Shown: positions 46,917-57,105, counted from the stretch's first letter. The stretch is 62,431 nucleotides of DNA from Acidobacteriota bacterium (GCA_023384575.1 JAHDVP010000033.1:1-62431); one strand, 5' to 3'. A program made the numbers and translations. The notes: generated from the letters alone by a model not told the origin.

Positions 46917-47965
46917 GCCGGGTCATGCCGAGGACACCCACCGTCGCGAAGTCGCTGAGCTACGGCGTGCGGACCGCGGCGGCCGCGCCCGGTCTCGTTC
47001 TCGTCCTCTGGTGCTGGAGTCTGGTGCTGGGTCTCGCGGCCACGGCGCCGGTGGCACCGTGGTGGCACCGAACGATCGCCTGGCTGCCCGAGACCGACCG
47101 GCTCACCGACGACATACCCTGGCGTGTTCTGGCGGAACTGGTGAACTACGATCGCACGCCGATCGGCCTCATCGTGATTGGCGCGATGGCCGGCCTCGCG
47201 CTGGTCGCCATCGTCGGGAACTCCTTCCTGGTCGGTGGCGCGATCGCGGTGCTCATCGGCGCGCGGCAGCGTCTGGAGGAGAAGGGCCGCAGCCCCGATG
47301 CGCCCGAGGGCGGCCCGTCGGGCGAGCGGCCAGGCGCCACGCCGGTGGAGGGCGAGCCGATGTCGGCTTCCGGCGAGGCACCGGAGCCGCCACGGCCCAT
47401 CGTCGTGCCCCTGCTCGAGGACGACAGCCCGCTGATGCACCGGTTCGGTCGCGGCGCGGGCCGTTTCTTCGTGCGGAATCTCCGTCTGCTGCTGCTGCAC
47501 CTCGTCGCGGCCGGGGCCATCGTCGTGGCCGTGGCAGCCGTCGGCGTGGGCATCACGTGGCCGTGGCGCCATTCGGTGCACGCGATCCCGGCGCTGCTGG
47601 CCGTCGCGGTGCCTGGCGTGCTGGCGCTGCTCGGCCTGGCCTTCTTCTCGATCGTGCTCGACTACGCTCGAATCCGGCTCGTCGCCGGCGATGGGCGATT
47701 GATGGTGTCGGTCTGGCTCGGCGCCTTGCGCTTCGTCGTTCGTCGCTTCGGAGGAGCGCTCGGTGTCTGGGTCTCGCTCACGGCGGTGATCGTCCTGGCC
47801 ACGCTGCTCTTCGGGGCGTATCGCCAGTTCGTGCCCGCGGCGACGTGGACGCAGATCGTGCTGCTGGTCGTCGCACAACAGGCGTTCATGATCGTCCGGA
47901 GCGGTTTGCGGATCGCGTTGCTCTCGGCGGAGATCGACTACTACACGCACCGCGGCCGGTGGTGA
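46913..47965 (+). CDS. polytopic membrane protein of unknown function
   Basis: About 350 aa from the GTG that overlaps the peptidase stop (GTGA), or 346 from ATG 46925. Six hydrophobic segments lie at about 25-45, 80-110, 180-205, 210-240, 265-290 and 295-320. A Pro/Gly/Glu-rich loop of about 55 residues sits between the second and third. The N-terminal part recalls membrane proteins with a central linker next to peptidases, but I recognise no family. Translational coupling suggests it acts with the M1 peptidase. It ends 22 bases before the convergent acyltransferase gene. Confidence 0.6.
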   Translation: MSRVMPRTPTVAKSLSYGVRTAAAAPGLVLVLWCWSLVLGLAATAPVAPWWHRTIAWLPETDRLTDDIPWRVLAELVNYDRTPIGLIVIGAMAGLALVAIVGNSFLVGGAIAVLIGARQRLEEKGRSPDAPEGGPSGERPGATPVEGEPMSASGEAPEPPRPIVVPLLEDDSPLMHRFGRGAGRFFVRNLRLLLLHLVAAGAIVVAVAAVGVGITWPWRHSVHAIPALLAVAVPGVLALLGLAFFSIVLDYARIRLVAGDGRLMVSVWLGALRFVVRRFGGALGVWVSLTAVIVLATLLFGAYRQFVPAATWTQIVLLVVAQQAFMIVRSGLRIALLSAEIDYYTHRGRW

Positions 47966-47987
47966 GGCCCACGCGCGGCGCGGGCGG

Positions 47988-49373
47988 TCACGCCCTGGCG
48001 TCACCGCTGGCATCCTCCTCCAGGGCCGTGAGCCATCTGTGTGTCTCGTCCAGCAGGTCGGCGAGGGCCTCCTGCTCGCGCCTGATCCGCGCTGCGGCAC
48101 GGGGCCCGATGCGTCGTCTCAGGAAGTAGCTGCGGGCGGCTGCCGCGACCTCGGTCTCGCGTTCGATGGCGAGCAGCGAGCCCACCGCCAGGACCGGAAG
48201 GCCGATGGCGACCGCGATGGCCGCCGGCCCCCCGAGCAGCAACGAGATCGTGGTGACGATCAGGCTGAGCCAGGCGCCGTACGTGGCGACGCCGGCGCCG
48301 ATTTTCCACGTTGCCCGCATGTCGAGGGAGATACCTTCTCGTCCCGCGATGGCGTGAACGGCCGAATACGGCACCGCGAAGACCGCGAGACCGAGCGCCG
48401 CGACCGGCAGGAGCACCAGCGCGAGCACCGTCTCACGTACCGTGAACCGGATCACGGTGCCGAAGTCGGCGGCGGGGCCGACGCTGCGCGGGTCGAGGCC
48501 GAACCTCGCAAGCCGTCTCTCGTGGGCGCGGAGGTGGTCGGCCAGTCGGCCCAGTCTCTCGGGATCCTTTTCGCGGAGTGCGTCCAGCCCGGCCGCGATG
48601 ACGCGACGTCGCGCCAGTTTCGCGTCGGCCGTGCGCGGAAGCTGACGGGCCGACGCGTAGAGCCGATCGACGCGGGCGACGAGGCCCACCTCGGTCTCGG
48701 GATCGGCCTCCACGAGGAGGTCTCGGAGGTGACGAGCGATCTCGTCGGTCAGGGTCCGCACCGCCCCGGGTGGGTCGGCGTGGTACGCGTCGACATGGTG
48801 GGCGCAGCCGAACCCCGGTCCGAAGGCGACGACCGCGCGGGAACGGAAGACCGCCTTCCGGTCGAAGTTCAGCCCGGCGGCCACGATCGTCACCGGGATG
48901 CCACGCGCGGCCGCGTCGAGCGCGATGCGGGCCGCTCCGGTCTTGAGCGGCTCGAGATGGCCCGTGGAATGTGAGATGCCCTCCGGAAAGAGGCACACGA
49001 CCTCGCCCCGGGCCAGCACGTCGCCGACTGCCGCGAACATCTCGGCGTTCTTCGACGGGTCGACGCCGGGGTCGTGGCGGCGATAGACGGGAATCGCCCC
49101 GGCGGCCCGGATGAGGGGCGATATTGGCGAGCCGGACACCAGCGTCGACTTGGCCAGGAACCGCAGTGGTCGCCCCGCGGTCGACGCGACAAGGGCGGGA
49201 TCGAGCAGCGCGTTGGGGTGGTTCGCGACGACGAGCACCGGACCATCCGGCAGCGGCGGGCCGAGGCGCTCGACGCGGTAAAACACCCACGCGGCGGCGC
49301 GGGCGATGCTCCACACGGCACGGAATCCCGCAGGAAGGCGGCCCGCGGGCGTGACGCGCCTCGTCGACGTCAT
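47988..49373 (-). CDS. PlsC-type acyltransferase with membrane C-terminal domain
   Basis: The 461-aa protein has the glycerolipid acyltransferase motifs: VVANHPNALLDP (catalytic NHx4D), the FLAKSTLV substrate strand, and LFPEGISHS (motif III). It should move an acyl chain from acyl-CoA or acyl-ACP to a lysophospholipid or similar acceptor at the membrane. Beyond residue 300 are three hydrophobic segments and a charged helical tail, an extension longer than plain PlsC. Its ATG overlaps the stop of the MFS gene, so both are one operon, possibly a tail of the his transcript. Confidence 0.88.
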   Translation of the reverse strand: MTSTRRVTPAGRLPAGFRAVWSIARAAAWVFYRVERLGPPLPDGPVLVVANHPNALLDPALVASTAGRPLRFLAKSTLVSGSPISPLIRAAGAIPVYRRHDPGVDPSKNAEMFAAVGDVLARGEVVCLFPEGISHSTGHLEPLKTGAARIALDAAARGIPVTIVAAGLNFDRKAVFRSRAVVAFGPGFGCAHHVDAYHADPPGAVRTLTDEIARHLRDLLVEADPETEVGLVARVDRLYASARQLPRTADAKLARRRVIAAGLDALREKDPERLGRLADHLRAHERRLARFGLDPRSVGPAADFGTVIRFTVRETVLALVLLPVAALGLAVFAVPYSAVHAIAGREGISLDMRATWKIGAGVATYGAWLSLIVTTISLLLGGPAAIAVAIGLPVLAVGSLLAIERETEVAAAARSYFLRRRIGPRAAARIRREQEALADLLDETHRWLTALEEDASGDARA

Positions 49374-50704
49374 TGCGCAAGCGGCTCGGCCTCGGCCTCT
49401 CGCGCGGCCTTCTGGCCGGCGGCGACGTCGACGAACGAGAGCAGCACGGCGCCAATGACGAAGAACCCGATGACCGAGAGAATCGCCACCCGGCTCGACC
49501 CCGTCTGAGCGATGGCGTAGGCGAAGATGGCTGGTCCGATGATGCCCGCGAACTTCTCGAACACGGCGAAGAAGGCGAAGAACTCCGCCGACTGCTGCCG
49601 CGGGATCATGGCGGCGAAAAGCGAGCGGCTGAGCGCCTGGCTGCCCCCCTGCACCGTGCCGACGAGGATGGCGAGCGCGTAGAAGTGCACTGCGGACGTC
49701 ATGTGGTAGCCGAGGATGCTGATGCCGGTGTACACCGCGAGCGCCAGGAAGATGGACCGCTTCGCGCCGATGTGGGAGGCGAGCCGCCCGAAGCCGAACG
49801 CGAACGGGATGCCGACGAACTGCACGAGGAGCAGCGCCGCGATCAGATGGCCCTGGGCGATCCCGATCTGGGCCCCGTAGATGGACGCCATCCGGATGAT
49901 CGTGTTGATGCCGTCGTTGTAGATGAGGAACGCGACGAGCATCAGCAGCGCGTGCTTGAACCGTCGGAGCTCGCGCAACGTGTGCATCAGCTGCCCGAAC
50001 GAGACGCGAAGCAGCGCGAACCCACGCGGGAGGTCGCCGAGCACCTGCGTCGGCGGCTCGGGCACGCGCCTGAAGATCGGGATCGAGAAGAGGGCCCACC
50101 AGACGGCCACGCTCAGGAACGACAGCCGGCTGGCCGACGCGGCGTCGGCTAGGCCGAACCACTCAGGCTTCGAGATCCACAGCAGGTTGATGGCGAGCAG
50201 CAGGCCGCCGCCGAGGTATCCCAGCGCGTACCCGGCGGTCGACACGCGGTCGAGCTCGTCGCGGCTCGCGATGTTGGGCAGCAGCGAATCGTAGAAGGTG
50301 AACGCCCCGGACACCCCGATGTTGCCGACGACGAACAGCACCAGGGCGAGCGACCAGTCGCCCTCGTAGATGAAGAACATGCCGGCCGTGGCGAGCACGC
50401 CAATCGACTGGAACGTGAAGAGGAGCGTCTTCTTCATCGCCGCGTAGTCGGCGAGTGCGCCCAGGACGGGCGCCGTGATCGCCACGATCGTCAGGGCGAG
50501 CGTGGTGGCGACGCTGAAGCGGAACGTGGCGTCGTTCGGGTCGAGGCCGGCGGCGGCCACGGTCGCGAAGTAGACCGGGAAGACCGCGGCGATGATCGTG
50601 GTCATGAAGGCCGAGTTGGCCCAGTCGTACATCGCCCACGCGCGCAGCTCCGGGCGATGGAGCCCGAATCGCTCGGCCAGTGAAGGAGGGGTCGTCTCGC
50701 TCAT
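49370..50704 (-). CDS. MFS transporter, UMF1/Atg22-like
   Basis: The 444-aa protein starts with ATG after GGAG at five bases. About twelve membrane helices are visible. AWAMYDWANSAFMTTIIAAVFPVYF at the start and FLIYNDGINTII, GSQALSRSLFAAMIP in the second half are typical of UMF1-family transporters (vacuole effluxer Atg22-like). Members are thought to export amino acids or small metabolites, but bacterial substrates are unproven. It begins 43 bases after hisA on the same strand, so it may be transcribed with the his genes, which would fit amino-acid export or exchange. Confidence 0.88.
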   Translation of the reverse strand: MSETTPPSLAERFGLHRPELRAWAMYDWANSAFMTTIIAAVFPVYFATVAAAGLDPNDATFRFSVATTLALTIVAITAPVLGALADYAAMKKTLLFTFQSIGVLATAGMFFIYEGDWSLALVLFVVGNIGVSGAFTFYDSLLPNIASRDELDRVSTAGYALGYLGGGLLLAINLLWISKPEWFGLADAASASRLSFLSVAVWWALFSIPIFRRVPEPPTQVLGDLPRGFALLRVSFGQLMHTLRELRRFKHALLMLVAFLIYNDGINTIIRMASIYGAQIGIAQGHLIAALLLVQFVGIPFAFGFGRLASHIGAKRSIFLALAVYTGISILGYHMTSAVHFYALAILVGTVQGGSQALSRSLFAAMIPRQQSAEFFAFFAVFEKFAGIIGPAIFAYAIAQTGSSRVAILSVIGFFVIGAVLLSFVDVAAGQKAAREAEAEPLAQ

Positions 50705-50747
50705 GTGAGCTCCACGTGACATCTTCGTGTCGGGTCGGGCGCGTCCG

Positions 50748-51440
50748 TCACGCCGGGGGCGGCGGGGCGATCTCGAGCGTGCCAGTGTAGATCGCCATCC
50801 CCACGACTGCGTCGATTCCGAGACGATCGAGCGATTCGATCTCCTCGCGTGTCGTGATGCCGCCGGCGGCGGTGACCCGGCGCGTCGTGGCGTCGCGCAC
50901 CGCGCGGACCGCCTCCATGTCGATGCCGCGCATCAAGCCCTCCGTGTCGACGTGCGTGTAGAGGAACTCGTCGCAGTACGGTTCGAGGGCCCTGACGGCG
51001 TCGGCGGCCGAGACGCCGGTGGCCTCTCTCCAGCCCCTGACGACGACGCGACCCTCGAAGCTGTCGACCGCCGCGATGACGTGCTCGGCGCCGACCGCCT
51101 CGGCCAGTGCCCGGGCGAACCCAACGTCGGGTTGGCCGTCGCGGAAAAGCGACGAGCCGACGATCGCCGCCCGCGCCCCGCCCGCCAGCACGTATCGCGC
51201 CCGCTCCACCGTGCGGATGCCCCCGCCCACTCGGCACGGCAACGCCCGGCAGATGCGCCGCACCAGGAAGTCGTTGGCCCCCGACTCCATCGCCCCGTCG
51301 AGATCGATGACCTGCACCTTGGGAAAGCCCTCGAAGCGCTGGACCCAGGCGAAGACGTCGTCGGACGCGAGAGCGAGGTCGCGGCCCTGGACGAGCTGCA
51401 CGACCTGGCCCCCCTTGAGATCGATCGAAGGAATGAGCAT
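50748..51440 (-). CDS. hisA: phosphoribosylformimino-AICAR-phosphate isomerase HisA
   Basis: The 230-aa TIM barrel carries IPSIDLKGGQVVQL with the first catalytic Asp, the phosphate-binding GGGIRT, THVDTEG with the second catalytic Asp, and AAGGITT. It performs the Amadori rearrangement of ProFAR to PRFAR, the fourth step of histidine synthesis. It starts 5 bases after hisF and is last in the his gene order. Length is slightly under the common 240 aa but all motifs are present. Confidence 0.95.
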   Translation of the reverse strand: MLIPSIDLKGGQVVQLVQGRDLALASDDVFAWVQRFEGFPKVQVIDLDGAMESGANDFLVRRICRALPCRVGGGIRTVERARYVLAGGARAAIVGSSLFRDGQPDVGFARALAEAVGAEHVIAAVDSFEGRVVVRGWREATGVSAADAVRALEPYCDEFLYTHVDTEGLMRGIDMEAVRAVRDATTRRVTAAGGITTREEIESLDRLGIDAVVGMAIYTGTLEIAPPPPA

Positions 51441-51445
51441 GCGTT

Positions 51446-52204
51446 TCAGCCGAGGCGCACGGGCACGCCGTGCGCGTGAAGGTGGATCTTGAGGTCGTGT
51501 ACCGCGTGCTCGGCGAAGTGGAAGATGGACGCGGCGAGCGCTGCGTCGGCTCGGCCCACCGTGAACACGTCGACGAAGTGATCGAACCCGCCCGCGCCGC
51601 CAGAGGCGATGACCGGGATCGGCACGGCCGACGACACGGCCGCCGTGAGCTCGCAGTCGAACCCGCTCTTCGTGCCGTCGCGGTCGATCGACGTGAGCAG
51701 GATCTCGCCGGCACCGCGGTCGGCGGCTTCCCGGGCCCACTCGACCGCATCGCGCGCCGCGGCGGCCTGCCCGCTCCTGGCGTAGACGTCGAAGCCGCGG
51801 TCGCCCCGCTTGGCGTCGATGGCGACGATCACCGCCTGGCTGCCGTACCGGTTGGCCAGCGTGGTGATCAAGGCGGGCTGCGAGAGCGCTGCGGTATTCA
51901 GGCTGACCTTGTCGGCACCCGCATCGACGGCGGCACCCGCGTCGGCCTCGGACCGGATGCCGCCGCCCACGGCGAGCGGGATGAACAGCTCCCGCGCGAC
52001 GGCGCGGATCGTGTCGCCGAGCGCTTGCCGCCCTTCGAGCGTGGCCGTGACGTCGAGAATGACGAGTTCGTCGATGCCCTCGACGTTGTAGCGCCGGGCG
52101 AGCTGGGCCGGATCCCCGGCGTGCCGCAGCCCCTCGAACCTGACCCCCTTCACGACCCCGCCGTCGCGAACGTCGAGGCACGCGATGATCCGCTTCGCCA
52201 GCAC
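51446..52204 (-). CDS. hisF: imidazole glycerol phosphate synthase cyclase subunit HisF
   Basis: The 252-aa TIM barrel starts with GTG four bases after hisH. It shows [17 protein letters not shown] (catalytic Asp), [15 protein letters not shown], the second catalytic Asp in [10 protein letters not shown], and ASGGAGG. With HisH it turns PRFAR and ammonia into IGP and AICAR; ammonia passes through the barrel. Gene order HisH-HisF-HisA keeps both subunits adjacent. Confidence 0.97.
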   Translation of the reverse strand: MLAKRIIACLDVRDGGVVKGVRFEGLRHAGDPAQLARRYNVEGIDELVILDVTATLEGRQALGDTIRAVARELFIPLAVGGGIRSEADAGAAVDAGADKVSLNTAALSQPALITTLANRYGSQAVIVAIDAKRGDRGFDVYARSGQAAAARDAVEWAREAADRGAGEILLTSIDRDGTKSGFDCELTAAVSSAVPIPVIASGGAGGFDHFVDVFTVGRADAALAASIFHFAEHAVHDLKIHLHAHGVPVRLG

Positions 52205-52208
52205 CGTG

Positions 52209-52823
52209 CTACCTCGCTCCGGCCGCGGCCGACAGGAAGTTCCCGAGAATCAGGAGCCCGACCTCGCCGGACTTCTCGGGATGGAACTGCGCGCCGAACA
52301 CATGGCCACGCTCGACGACGCTCGCGAACGTCTCGCCGTGCGTGGTCGTGGCGAGCGTGTCCTGCGTGAGCGGCGCGACGTACGAGTGGGTGAAGTAGGC
52401 GTACCCGCCGGGTGGGACTCCCCACAGGAGCCGTCCGCGCTCGGGCGAGAACGCGAGGGCGTTCCAGCCGACGTGCGGCACCTTCAGGCCCTCACCTGCC
52501 GGCAACAGGTGGCAACGCCCGGACATCAGGCCGAGGCCGGGCAGGTCCGGCGCCTCGTCGCTCGCCTCGAAGAGCCACTGCATGCCGAGGCAGATCCCGA
52601 GCAGCGGGCGGCCCCGTGCGACGGCGCCCCCGATGGCCTCGCGCCACCGGGCATCGAGCACCGCCGTGGCCGAGAAGTGCCCGACGCCCGGCACGATCAC
52701 GGCCGACGCGCGTGCAAGGTCTGAGGGTGACGCCGGCGTGAAGACCTCGGCCCCGGACGCGGCCAGCGCCTTGCGCACCGACGTGAGGTTGCCCGCACCG
52801 TAGTCGACGAGCGCCACGGCCAT
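52209..52823 (-). CDS. hisH: imidazole glycerol phosphate synthase glutaminase subunit HisH
   Basis: The 204-aa class I glutaminase has [15 protein letters not shown], the oxyanion strand VIVPGVGHF, the nucleophile in LLGICLGMQ, and the His-Glu pair in AQFHPEKSG. It releases ammonia from glutamine for HisF. Its ATG overlaps the hisB stop by four bases. Confidence 0.97.
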   Translation of the reverse strand: MAVALVDYGAGNLTSVRKALAASGAEVFTPASPSDLARASAVIVPGVGHFSATAVLDARWREAIGGAVARGRPLLGICLGMQWLFEASDEAPDLPGLGLMSGRCHLLPAGEGLKVPHVGWNALAFSPERGRLLWGVPPGGYAYFTHSYVAPLTQDTLATTTHGETFASVVERGHVFGAQFHPEKSGEVGLLILGNFLSAAAGAR

Positions 52824-53410
52824 CAGAGCAGCCCCTTCGTCGACGGCAGCATCCGCGAGAGCTGACGGTCCTTCGAACAGGCCACGCGCATGGCCCGCGC
52901 GAACGCCTTGAACACCGACTCCACGCGATGATGGCTCGACCGTCCGTACATCACCTTGACGTGGACGTTGGCGCGGGCGCCGATTGCGAAGCCCTCGAAG
53001 AAGTCGTGCACGAGCTCGGTCTGCAGGTCGCCCACGAGCCGCGTGCGCACTCCCAGGCCGACCACGGCGTGCGGCCGGCCGCCGAGGTCGACCGCCGCGA
53101 GACCGAGCGTCTCGTCCATCGGCATCAGGAAGTAGCCGGCGCGGTTGATGCCCCGCCGGTTCCCGAGCGCCTGCGAGAAGGCTTCGCCGAGGGCGATGCC
53201 GACGTCCTCGACCGTGTGGTGCTGGTCGACATCGAGATCGCCCCGGGCGTCGATCGCCAAATCGAAGGCCCCGTGCCGGGCGAAGAGCTCGAGCATGTGG
53301 TCGAAGAACCGGATGCCGGTCGACACGGCGTAGCGGCCCTGGCCCTCGAGAGCCAGACGGATGGCGATCTGCGTCTCCGTCGTGTGCCGTTCGATCACCG
53401 CGCGACGCAC
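52823..53410 (-). CDS. hisB: imidazoleglycerol-phosphate dehydratase HisB
   Basis: The 195-aa protein is the monofunctional dehydratase. The metal motifs [22 protein letters not shown], and [15 protein letters not shown] are intact and bind two manganese ions. It dehydrates IGP to imidazole acetol phosphate. The GTG at 53410 was chosen because it has GGAGG four bases upstream and gives the usual family start (xRRAxIERxTxET); a GTG four codons later overlaps the hisC stop. Either way it overlaps hisC. Confidence 0.96.
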   Translation of the reverse strand: MRRAVIERHTTETQIAIRLALEGQGRYAVSTGIRFFDHMLELFARHGAFDLAIDARGDLDVDQHHTVEDVGIALGEAFSQALGNRRGINRAGYFLMPMDETLGLAAVDLGGRPHAVVGLGVRTRLVGDLQTELVHDFFEGFAIGARANVHVKVMYGRSSHHRVESVFKAFARAMRVACSKDRQLSRMLPSTKGLL

Positions 53411-54444
53411 AGGACCTCCTCGATGGCCCGGATGCAGGCCTCGGTGTGGGCGACGACGCCGGCCGTGATCCGAAGGCACCCCTCGCAGCCGGGCTGTCGC
53501 GAACGGTCGCGCACGAAAATGCCACGGGCGGCGAGCCCGTCGACGATGGCGCGCAGCCGGACGCCGGCGCGCACCAGCACGAAGTTCGCCTCGCTTGGCC
53601 AGTAATCGAGTCCGACCCGTTCGCAGGCTTCGTACAACAGCTGCTTCGACCGGGTGACCTGGCTGCGGTACCACTCGACGTACTCATGGTCGTCGAGCGC
53701 GGCGCGGACGGCGGTGGCGGCGAACACGTTGAGCCCGTACGGCGGCAGCACCCGCTTGAACCGCGCGATCACGTGGCCGGCCCCGACGACGACCCCGACC
53801 CTGACCGCGGCCAGCCCGTGCGCCTTCGCGAACGTGCGGCCGACGACGACGTTGGGAGTGGCGGCCAGGTGCGCGAGGTAGTCGGCGCTTGCGAAGTCGG
53901 CGTACGCTTCGTCGAGCAGGACGATGGCCCCGTCCGGAAGGGCGCCAGCGACGGCGACCACGTCCTCGTGGTCGATTCGCAGCCCGGTCGGGTTGTTGGG
54001 GCTCGTGAGGAACACGAGGCGCGTCAGCGGCGTGATGGCGGCGACGACGTCGGCGAGCGGGAAGGCGAAGTCGGCGCGCGGCATGACTCGTACGACGCGG
54101 CCGCCGGCCGCGTCCGCGCACGCCGCGTACATGTCGAAGGCCGGCTCGACCACCACCACCTCGAGCTGCCGGCCGTCGTCACCGCGCAGGAGCCAGGCGA
54201 GACAGGCGGCGTGCAGCCCCTCGTCGAGGCCGTTGGTCAGCGCCACCTCCGTCGTCGTCCGGCGGAAATGGGCCGCCACCGCTCGTTCGACCTCCCCGTA
54301 GTCCGGATAGAACGCCGCATCGAGCCGCGTGAGGGCCCTCATGGCATCGAGGACTTTCGGCGAGCATCCGGCCGTGTTCTCGTTGAGGTGAAGGCGCAGC
54401 GCGTCCGGCCCCACCTCGGGCACCTTCTCGTATTCGAAGCTCAT
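53395..54444 (-). CDS. hisC: histidinol-phosphate aminotransferase HisC
   Basis: The 349-aa fold-type I PLP enzyme has [20 protein letters not shown], the PLP ring pocket [19 protein letters not shown], and the Schiff-base lysine in [11 protein letters not shown]. The C-terminal arginine region [11 protein letters not shown]...LRITAG holds the substrate carboxylate site. It makes histidinol phosphate from imidazole acetol phosphate. Its ATG overlaps the hisD stop. The lysine context is slightly unusual (TFAKAHG instead of TFSKAFG). Confidence 0.93.
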   Translation of the reverse strand: MSFEYEKVPEVGPDALRLHLNENTAGCSPKVLDAMRALTRLDAAFYPDYGEVERAVAAHFRRTTTEVALTNGLDEGLHAACLAWLLRGDDGRQLEVVVVEPAFDMYAACADAAGGRVVRVMPRADFAFPLADVVAAITPLTRLVFLTSPNNPTGLRIDHEDVVAVAGALPDGAIVLLDEAYADFASADYLAHLAATPNVVVGRTFAKAHGLAAVRVGVVVGAGHVIARFKRVLPPYGLNVFAATAVRAALDDHEYVEWYRSQVTRSKQLLYEACERVGLDYWPSEANFVLVRAGVRLRAIVDGLAARGIFVRDRSRQPGCEGCLRITAGVVAHTEACIRAIEEVLCVAR

Positions 54445-55679
54445 GCGAGACGCATCCTCACCGACGCGGCGTGGGCGGCGAGCCCTTCGGCCTCGGCGAG
54501 CGCGACCGCGGCCGGGCCGATGCGGCGAATGCCAGCGCGCGACAGACGCTGCACGCTGGCGATCCGGACGAAGTCGGCCGCGCTCAATCCGCCGCGGAAG
54601 CGCGCCGCGCCCGACGTGGGCAGCACGTGGTTCGACCCCGTCACGTAGTCGCCTGTCGCCTGGGCGCTCCAGTCGCCGACGAAGATGGCACCCGCGCACC
54701 TCACGGCCGAAGCCATGGCCTCGTCGTCGACCACGAGGTGCTCTGGCGCCAGGCGGTTGGCGAGCTCGACCGACTCGCGCACGCCGCGCGTCAGGACGAT
54801 GCCGCCGTTGCGGTCGAGCGACTCGCGCGCCGGGCCCTCGGGCGGCAGCTGGTTCGCGACGTGCCGGCGGACCTGGGTCGCCAGGCGCTTGCTCGACGTG
54901 ATGAAGATGGCGCGGGCGTCGACGTCGTGCTCGGCCTGCGCGATGAGGTCGGCGGCGATCCACTCGGGGTTGCCGCGCGTCGACACGATGACGATCTCGC
55001 TCGGCCCGGCATGGAAGTCGATGGCGCAGTCGGGCGCCACGAGCGCCTTCGCCGCCGCGACGTAGGCGTTGCCTGGCCCCACGATCTTGTCCACGCGCGG
55101 GATCGACGGCGTGCCATACGCGAGCGCCGCCACCGCGTGCGCCCCACCGACGCGGAAGAGGCGTGAAACGCCGGCTTCGATGGCCGCCGCGAGCACGGCG
55201 GGTTCCGGCCGAGGGCAGACGGCGACGACGTCGGTCACACCGGCGACACGCGCGGGCACGGCGGTCATCAGCAGTGACGAAGGGAGCGGGTACCGCCCGC
55301 CCGGGACGTAGCAGCCGACACGTTCGAGTGGCAGCACCCGCTGCTCGACGACGACGCCCGGCGCGACCACGAGCTTCGACCCGCGTGGGACCTGCGTCCG
55401 GGCGACGGCACGGATGTGCCGCGCCGCGAGCCGGATGGCACGTCTGACCGGGGTCGGAACGGCCCGTGCCCCGGCCTCCATGTCGGCCCGGCTCACCTCG
55501 AGGGCGGCGTCGAGCCCGTCGAACCTCCTGGCGTACGCGACGACGGCGCGATCGCCGCCCTTCCGGACGTCGGCCACGATGGCCGCCACCCGGCGGGCGA
55601 ACGAGGGGTCGACCGTGTCGCGGCGTTCGACGAGGCGGGCGAGAGCGCTGGCGTCCGAGGCGCTAATCAGCTTCAACAT
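54441..55679 (-). CDS. hisD: histidinol dehydrogenase HisD
   Basis: The 412-aa protein shows the NAD- and zinc-binding stretches of histidinol dehydrogenase: RVGCYVPGGRYPLPSS, GPGNAYVAAAKAL, GPSEIVIVS, LIAQAEHDVDARAIF, NRLAPEHLVV, and GSNHVLPTSGAARF. It oxidises histidinol to histidine in two steps. It begins 32 bases after hisG, the largest gap inside the operon. Confidence 0.97.
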   Translation of the reverse strand: MLKLISASDASALARLVERRDTVDPSFARRVAAIVADVRKGGDRAVVAYARRFDGLDAALEVSRADMEAGARAVPTPVRRAIRLAARHIRAVARTQVPRGSKLVVAPGVVVEQRVLPLERVGCYVPGGRYPLPSSLLMTAVPARVAGVTDVVAVCPRPEPAVLAAAIEAGVSRLFRVGGAHAVAALAYGTPSIPRVDKIVGPGNAYVAAAKALVAPDCAIDFHAGPSEIVIVSTRGNPEWIAADLIAQAEHDVDARAIFITSSKRLATQVRRHVANQLPPEGPARESLDRNGGIVLTRGVRESVELANRLAPEHLVVDDEAMASAVRCAGAIFVGDWSAQATGDYVTGSNHVLPTSGAARFRGGLSAADFVRIASVQRLSRAGIRRIGPAAVALAEAEGLAAHAASVRMRLA

Positions 55680-55711
55680 GCGTCATCCATGCGTGCCGGG
55701 GTCACTGTCGA

Positions 55712-56599
55712 TTAGAGCACGATCTTGTTCAGCGGGTACTCGACGATGCCCTCGGCCCGGGCCGCCTTGAGCCGGGGAATGAGATCGCGCACCGTGCGTT
55801 CCTCGATGATCGTGTTGAGGGCCACCCACTCGTCGTCGCTGAGCGACGAGATGGTCGGCCGGCGCAGCGCCGGCAGCAGGGCGAGAATCGAGGGCAGGTC
55901 GACTCGCCGGACGTTCAGCATGATGCCGACGCGCCCCTGCGCCTCGATCGCCGCCTTGAGCAGCAGCGCGATGTTCTCGATCTTCTCCTGCTTCCACCGA
56001 TCGGCCCATGCGGTGGTATTCGCGATCAGCTGCGTGTTCGACTCCATTACCGTGTCGATGATGCGAAGGCGGTTGGCGCGCAGCGTCGATCCCGTCTCGG
56101 TGGCCTCGACGATGCCGTCGGCGAGGACCGGCGGCTTGACCTCGGTCGCCCCCCACGAGAACTCGACGTTCACCTTCACGCCGAGACGCGTGAAGTAGTC
56201 CTGTGTCACGCGCACGAGCTCGGTGGCGATCGTCGCGCCCTCGAAGTCCTGCGGGGCGTGGAAGCGGGAGTCCTCAGGGGCGGCCAGCACCCACTTCACC
56301 TTGCCGAAGCTCTGCTTCGAGTAGACCAGATCGACCACGGGCCTCACTGCATCGCCGCCGCCGTTTGTCAGGGCCTGCTCGGCGATCCAGTCGAGTCCGG
56401 TGAGACCTGCGTCGAGCACGCCGTCGGCGACGTAGCGCGCCATCTCCTGAGCCCGGATCAGCATGCACTCGATCTCGGGGTCGTCGATGGCCGGGAAGTA
56501 CGAGCGCGAGCCGACGTAGATGTTGAAGCCGGCCCGCGCGAAGAGCTGCACGGTGGCGTCCTGCAGCGAGCCCTTGGGAATACCGAGCCGAAGTGTCAT
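55712..56599 (-). CDS. hisG: ATP phosphoribosyltransferase HisG, long form
   Basis: The 295-aa protein starts [11 protein letters not shown] and carries LTGLDWIAE, the PRPP-binding loop [12 protein letters not shown], and a C-terminal ACT-like region (about 215-290), so it is the long HisG that is feedback-inhibited by histidine and needs no HisZ. It joins ATP and PRPP, the first step. Its ATG overlaps the hisI stop by four bases. Confidence 0.97.
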   Translation of the reverse strand: MTLRLGIPKGSLQDATVQLFARAGFNIYVGSRSYFPAIDDPEIECMLIRAQEMARYVADGVLDAGLTGLDWIAEQALTNGGGDAVRPVVDLVYSKQSFGKVKWVLAAPEDSRFHAPQDFEGATIATELVRVTQDYFTRLGVKVNVEFSWGATEVKPPVLADGIVEATETGSTLRANRLRIIDTVMESNTQLIANTTAWADRWKQEKIENIALLLKAAIEAQGRVGIMLNVRRVDLPSILALLPALRRPTISSLSDDEWVALNTIIEERTVRDLIPRLKAARAEGIVEYPLNKIVL

Positions 56600-56913
56600 T
56601 TGCCTTCCACCTCACGGAAGAAGCAGGTGCGCTCGCCGGTGTGGCACACGTTGCCGTCGCCCTGGCGCTCGACGAGCAGCAGCACCGTGTCGTCGTCGCA
56701 GTCGACGAGGATGCGTTTCACCGCCAGGCGGTTCCCTGACGTCTCGCCCTTCATCCAGAGGGCGCCGCGGGTCCGGCTGAAGAAGGTGGCGAAACCGGTC
56801 CGGCGGGTCTGCTCGAACGCCGTCTCGTTCATGAAGCCGACCATGAGCACTTCGCGGCTCTCCACGTCCTGCACGACGGCGGGAATCAGGCCATCGAGCT
56901 TGCTGTAGTCCAT
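56596..56913 (-). CDS. hisI: phosphoribosyl-AMP cyclohydrolase HisI (no HisE domain)
   Basis: The 105-aa protein has [19 protein letters not shown], the metal motif DCDDDTVLL, and [10 protein letters not shown] with the zinc cysteines. It opens the adenine ring of PR-AMP. It starts with ATG eight bases after GGGAGGA and is first in the operon, downstream of the attenuator. The HisE pyrophosphatase domain often fused here is missing and is not seen elsewhere in the window. Confidence 0.96.
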   Translation of the reverse strand: MDYSKLDGLIPAVVQDVESREVLMVGFMNETAFEQTRRTGFATFFSRTRGALWMKGETSGNRLAVKRILVDCDDDTVLLLVERQGDGNVCHTGERTCFFREVEGK

Positions 56914-56951
56914 CGTTCACGTCCTCCCGCGCGCCGGTCACGTCTTCGCAC

Positions 56952-56987
56952 AAAGAAAAAGCCCCGCCGGGGTGTACCCGGCGGGGC
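56952..56987 (-). terminator. his attenuator terminator
   Basis: GCCCCGCCGGG and CCCGGCGGGGC form an 11-bp perfect stem with a 5-base loop, followed on the minus strand by CTTTTTCTTT. It lies between the leader peptide and hisI. Its left arm can also pair with CCCGGCGG at 57047-57054 inside the leader, an antiterminator. Confidence 0.9.
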
Positions 56988-57024
56988 CTGGCTGGTTCGT
57001 GGTGTCGCGCTCGTCTGCCGCGGC

Positions 57025-57096
57025 CTACCGACGTACCTCCACCGGGCCGCCGGGGCGGCGGTGATGGGGGTGCCCGTGGTGGTGGTGCCGCGCCAT
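57025..57096 (-). CDS. hisL: histidine operon leader peptide
   Basis: A 23-codon frame begins MARHHHHGHPHHRR and ends at TAG. Seven of codons 4-12 are His. A ribosome slowed on these codons by lack of charged His-tRNA would cover the first arm of a leader hairpin (57046-57051 with 57054-57059), freeing the other arm to pair with the terminator's left arm and let transcription into hisI continue. No Shine-Dalgarno sequence is present; the predicted transcript start lies only about three bases upstream, so the leader is nearly leaderless. Confidence 0.88.
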   Translation of the reverse strand: MARHHHHGHPHHRRPGGPVEVRR

Positions 57097-57105
57097 GAGA
57101 CAGTG

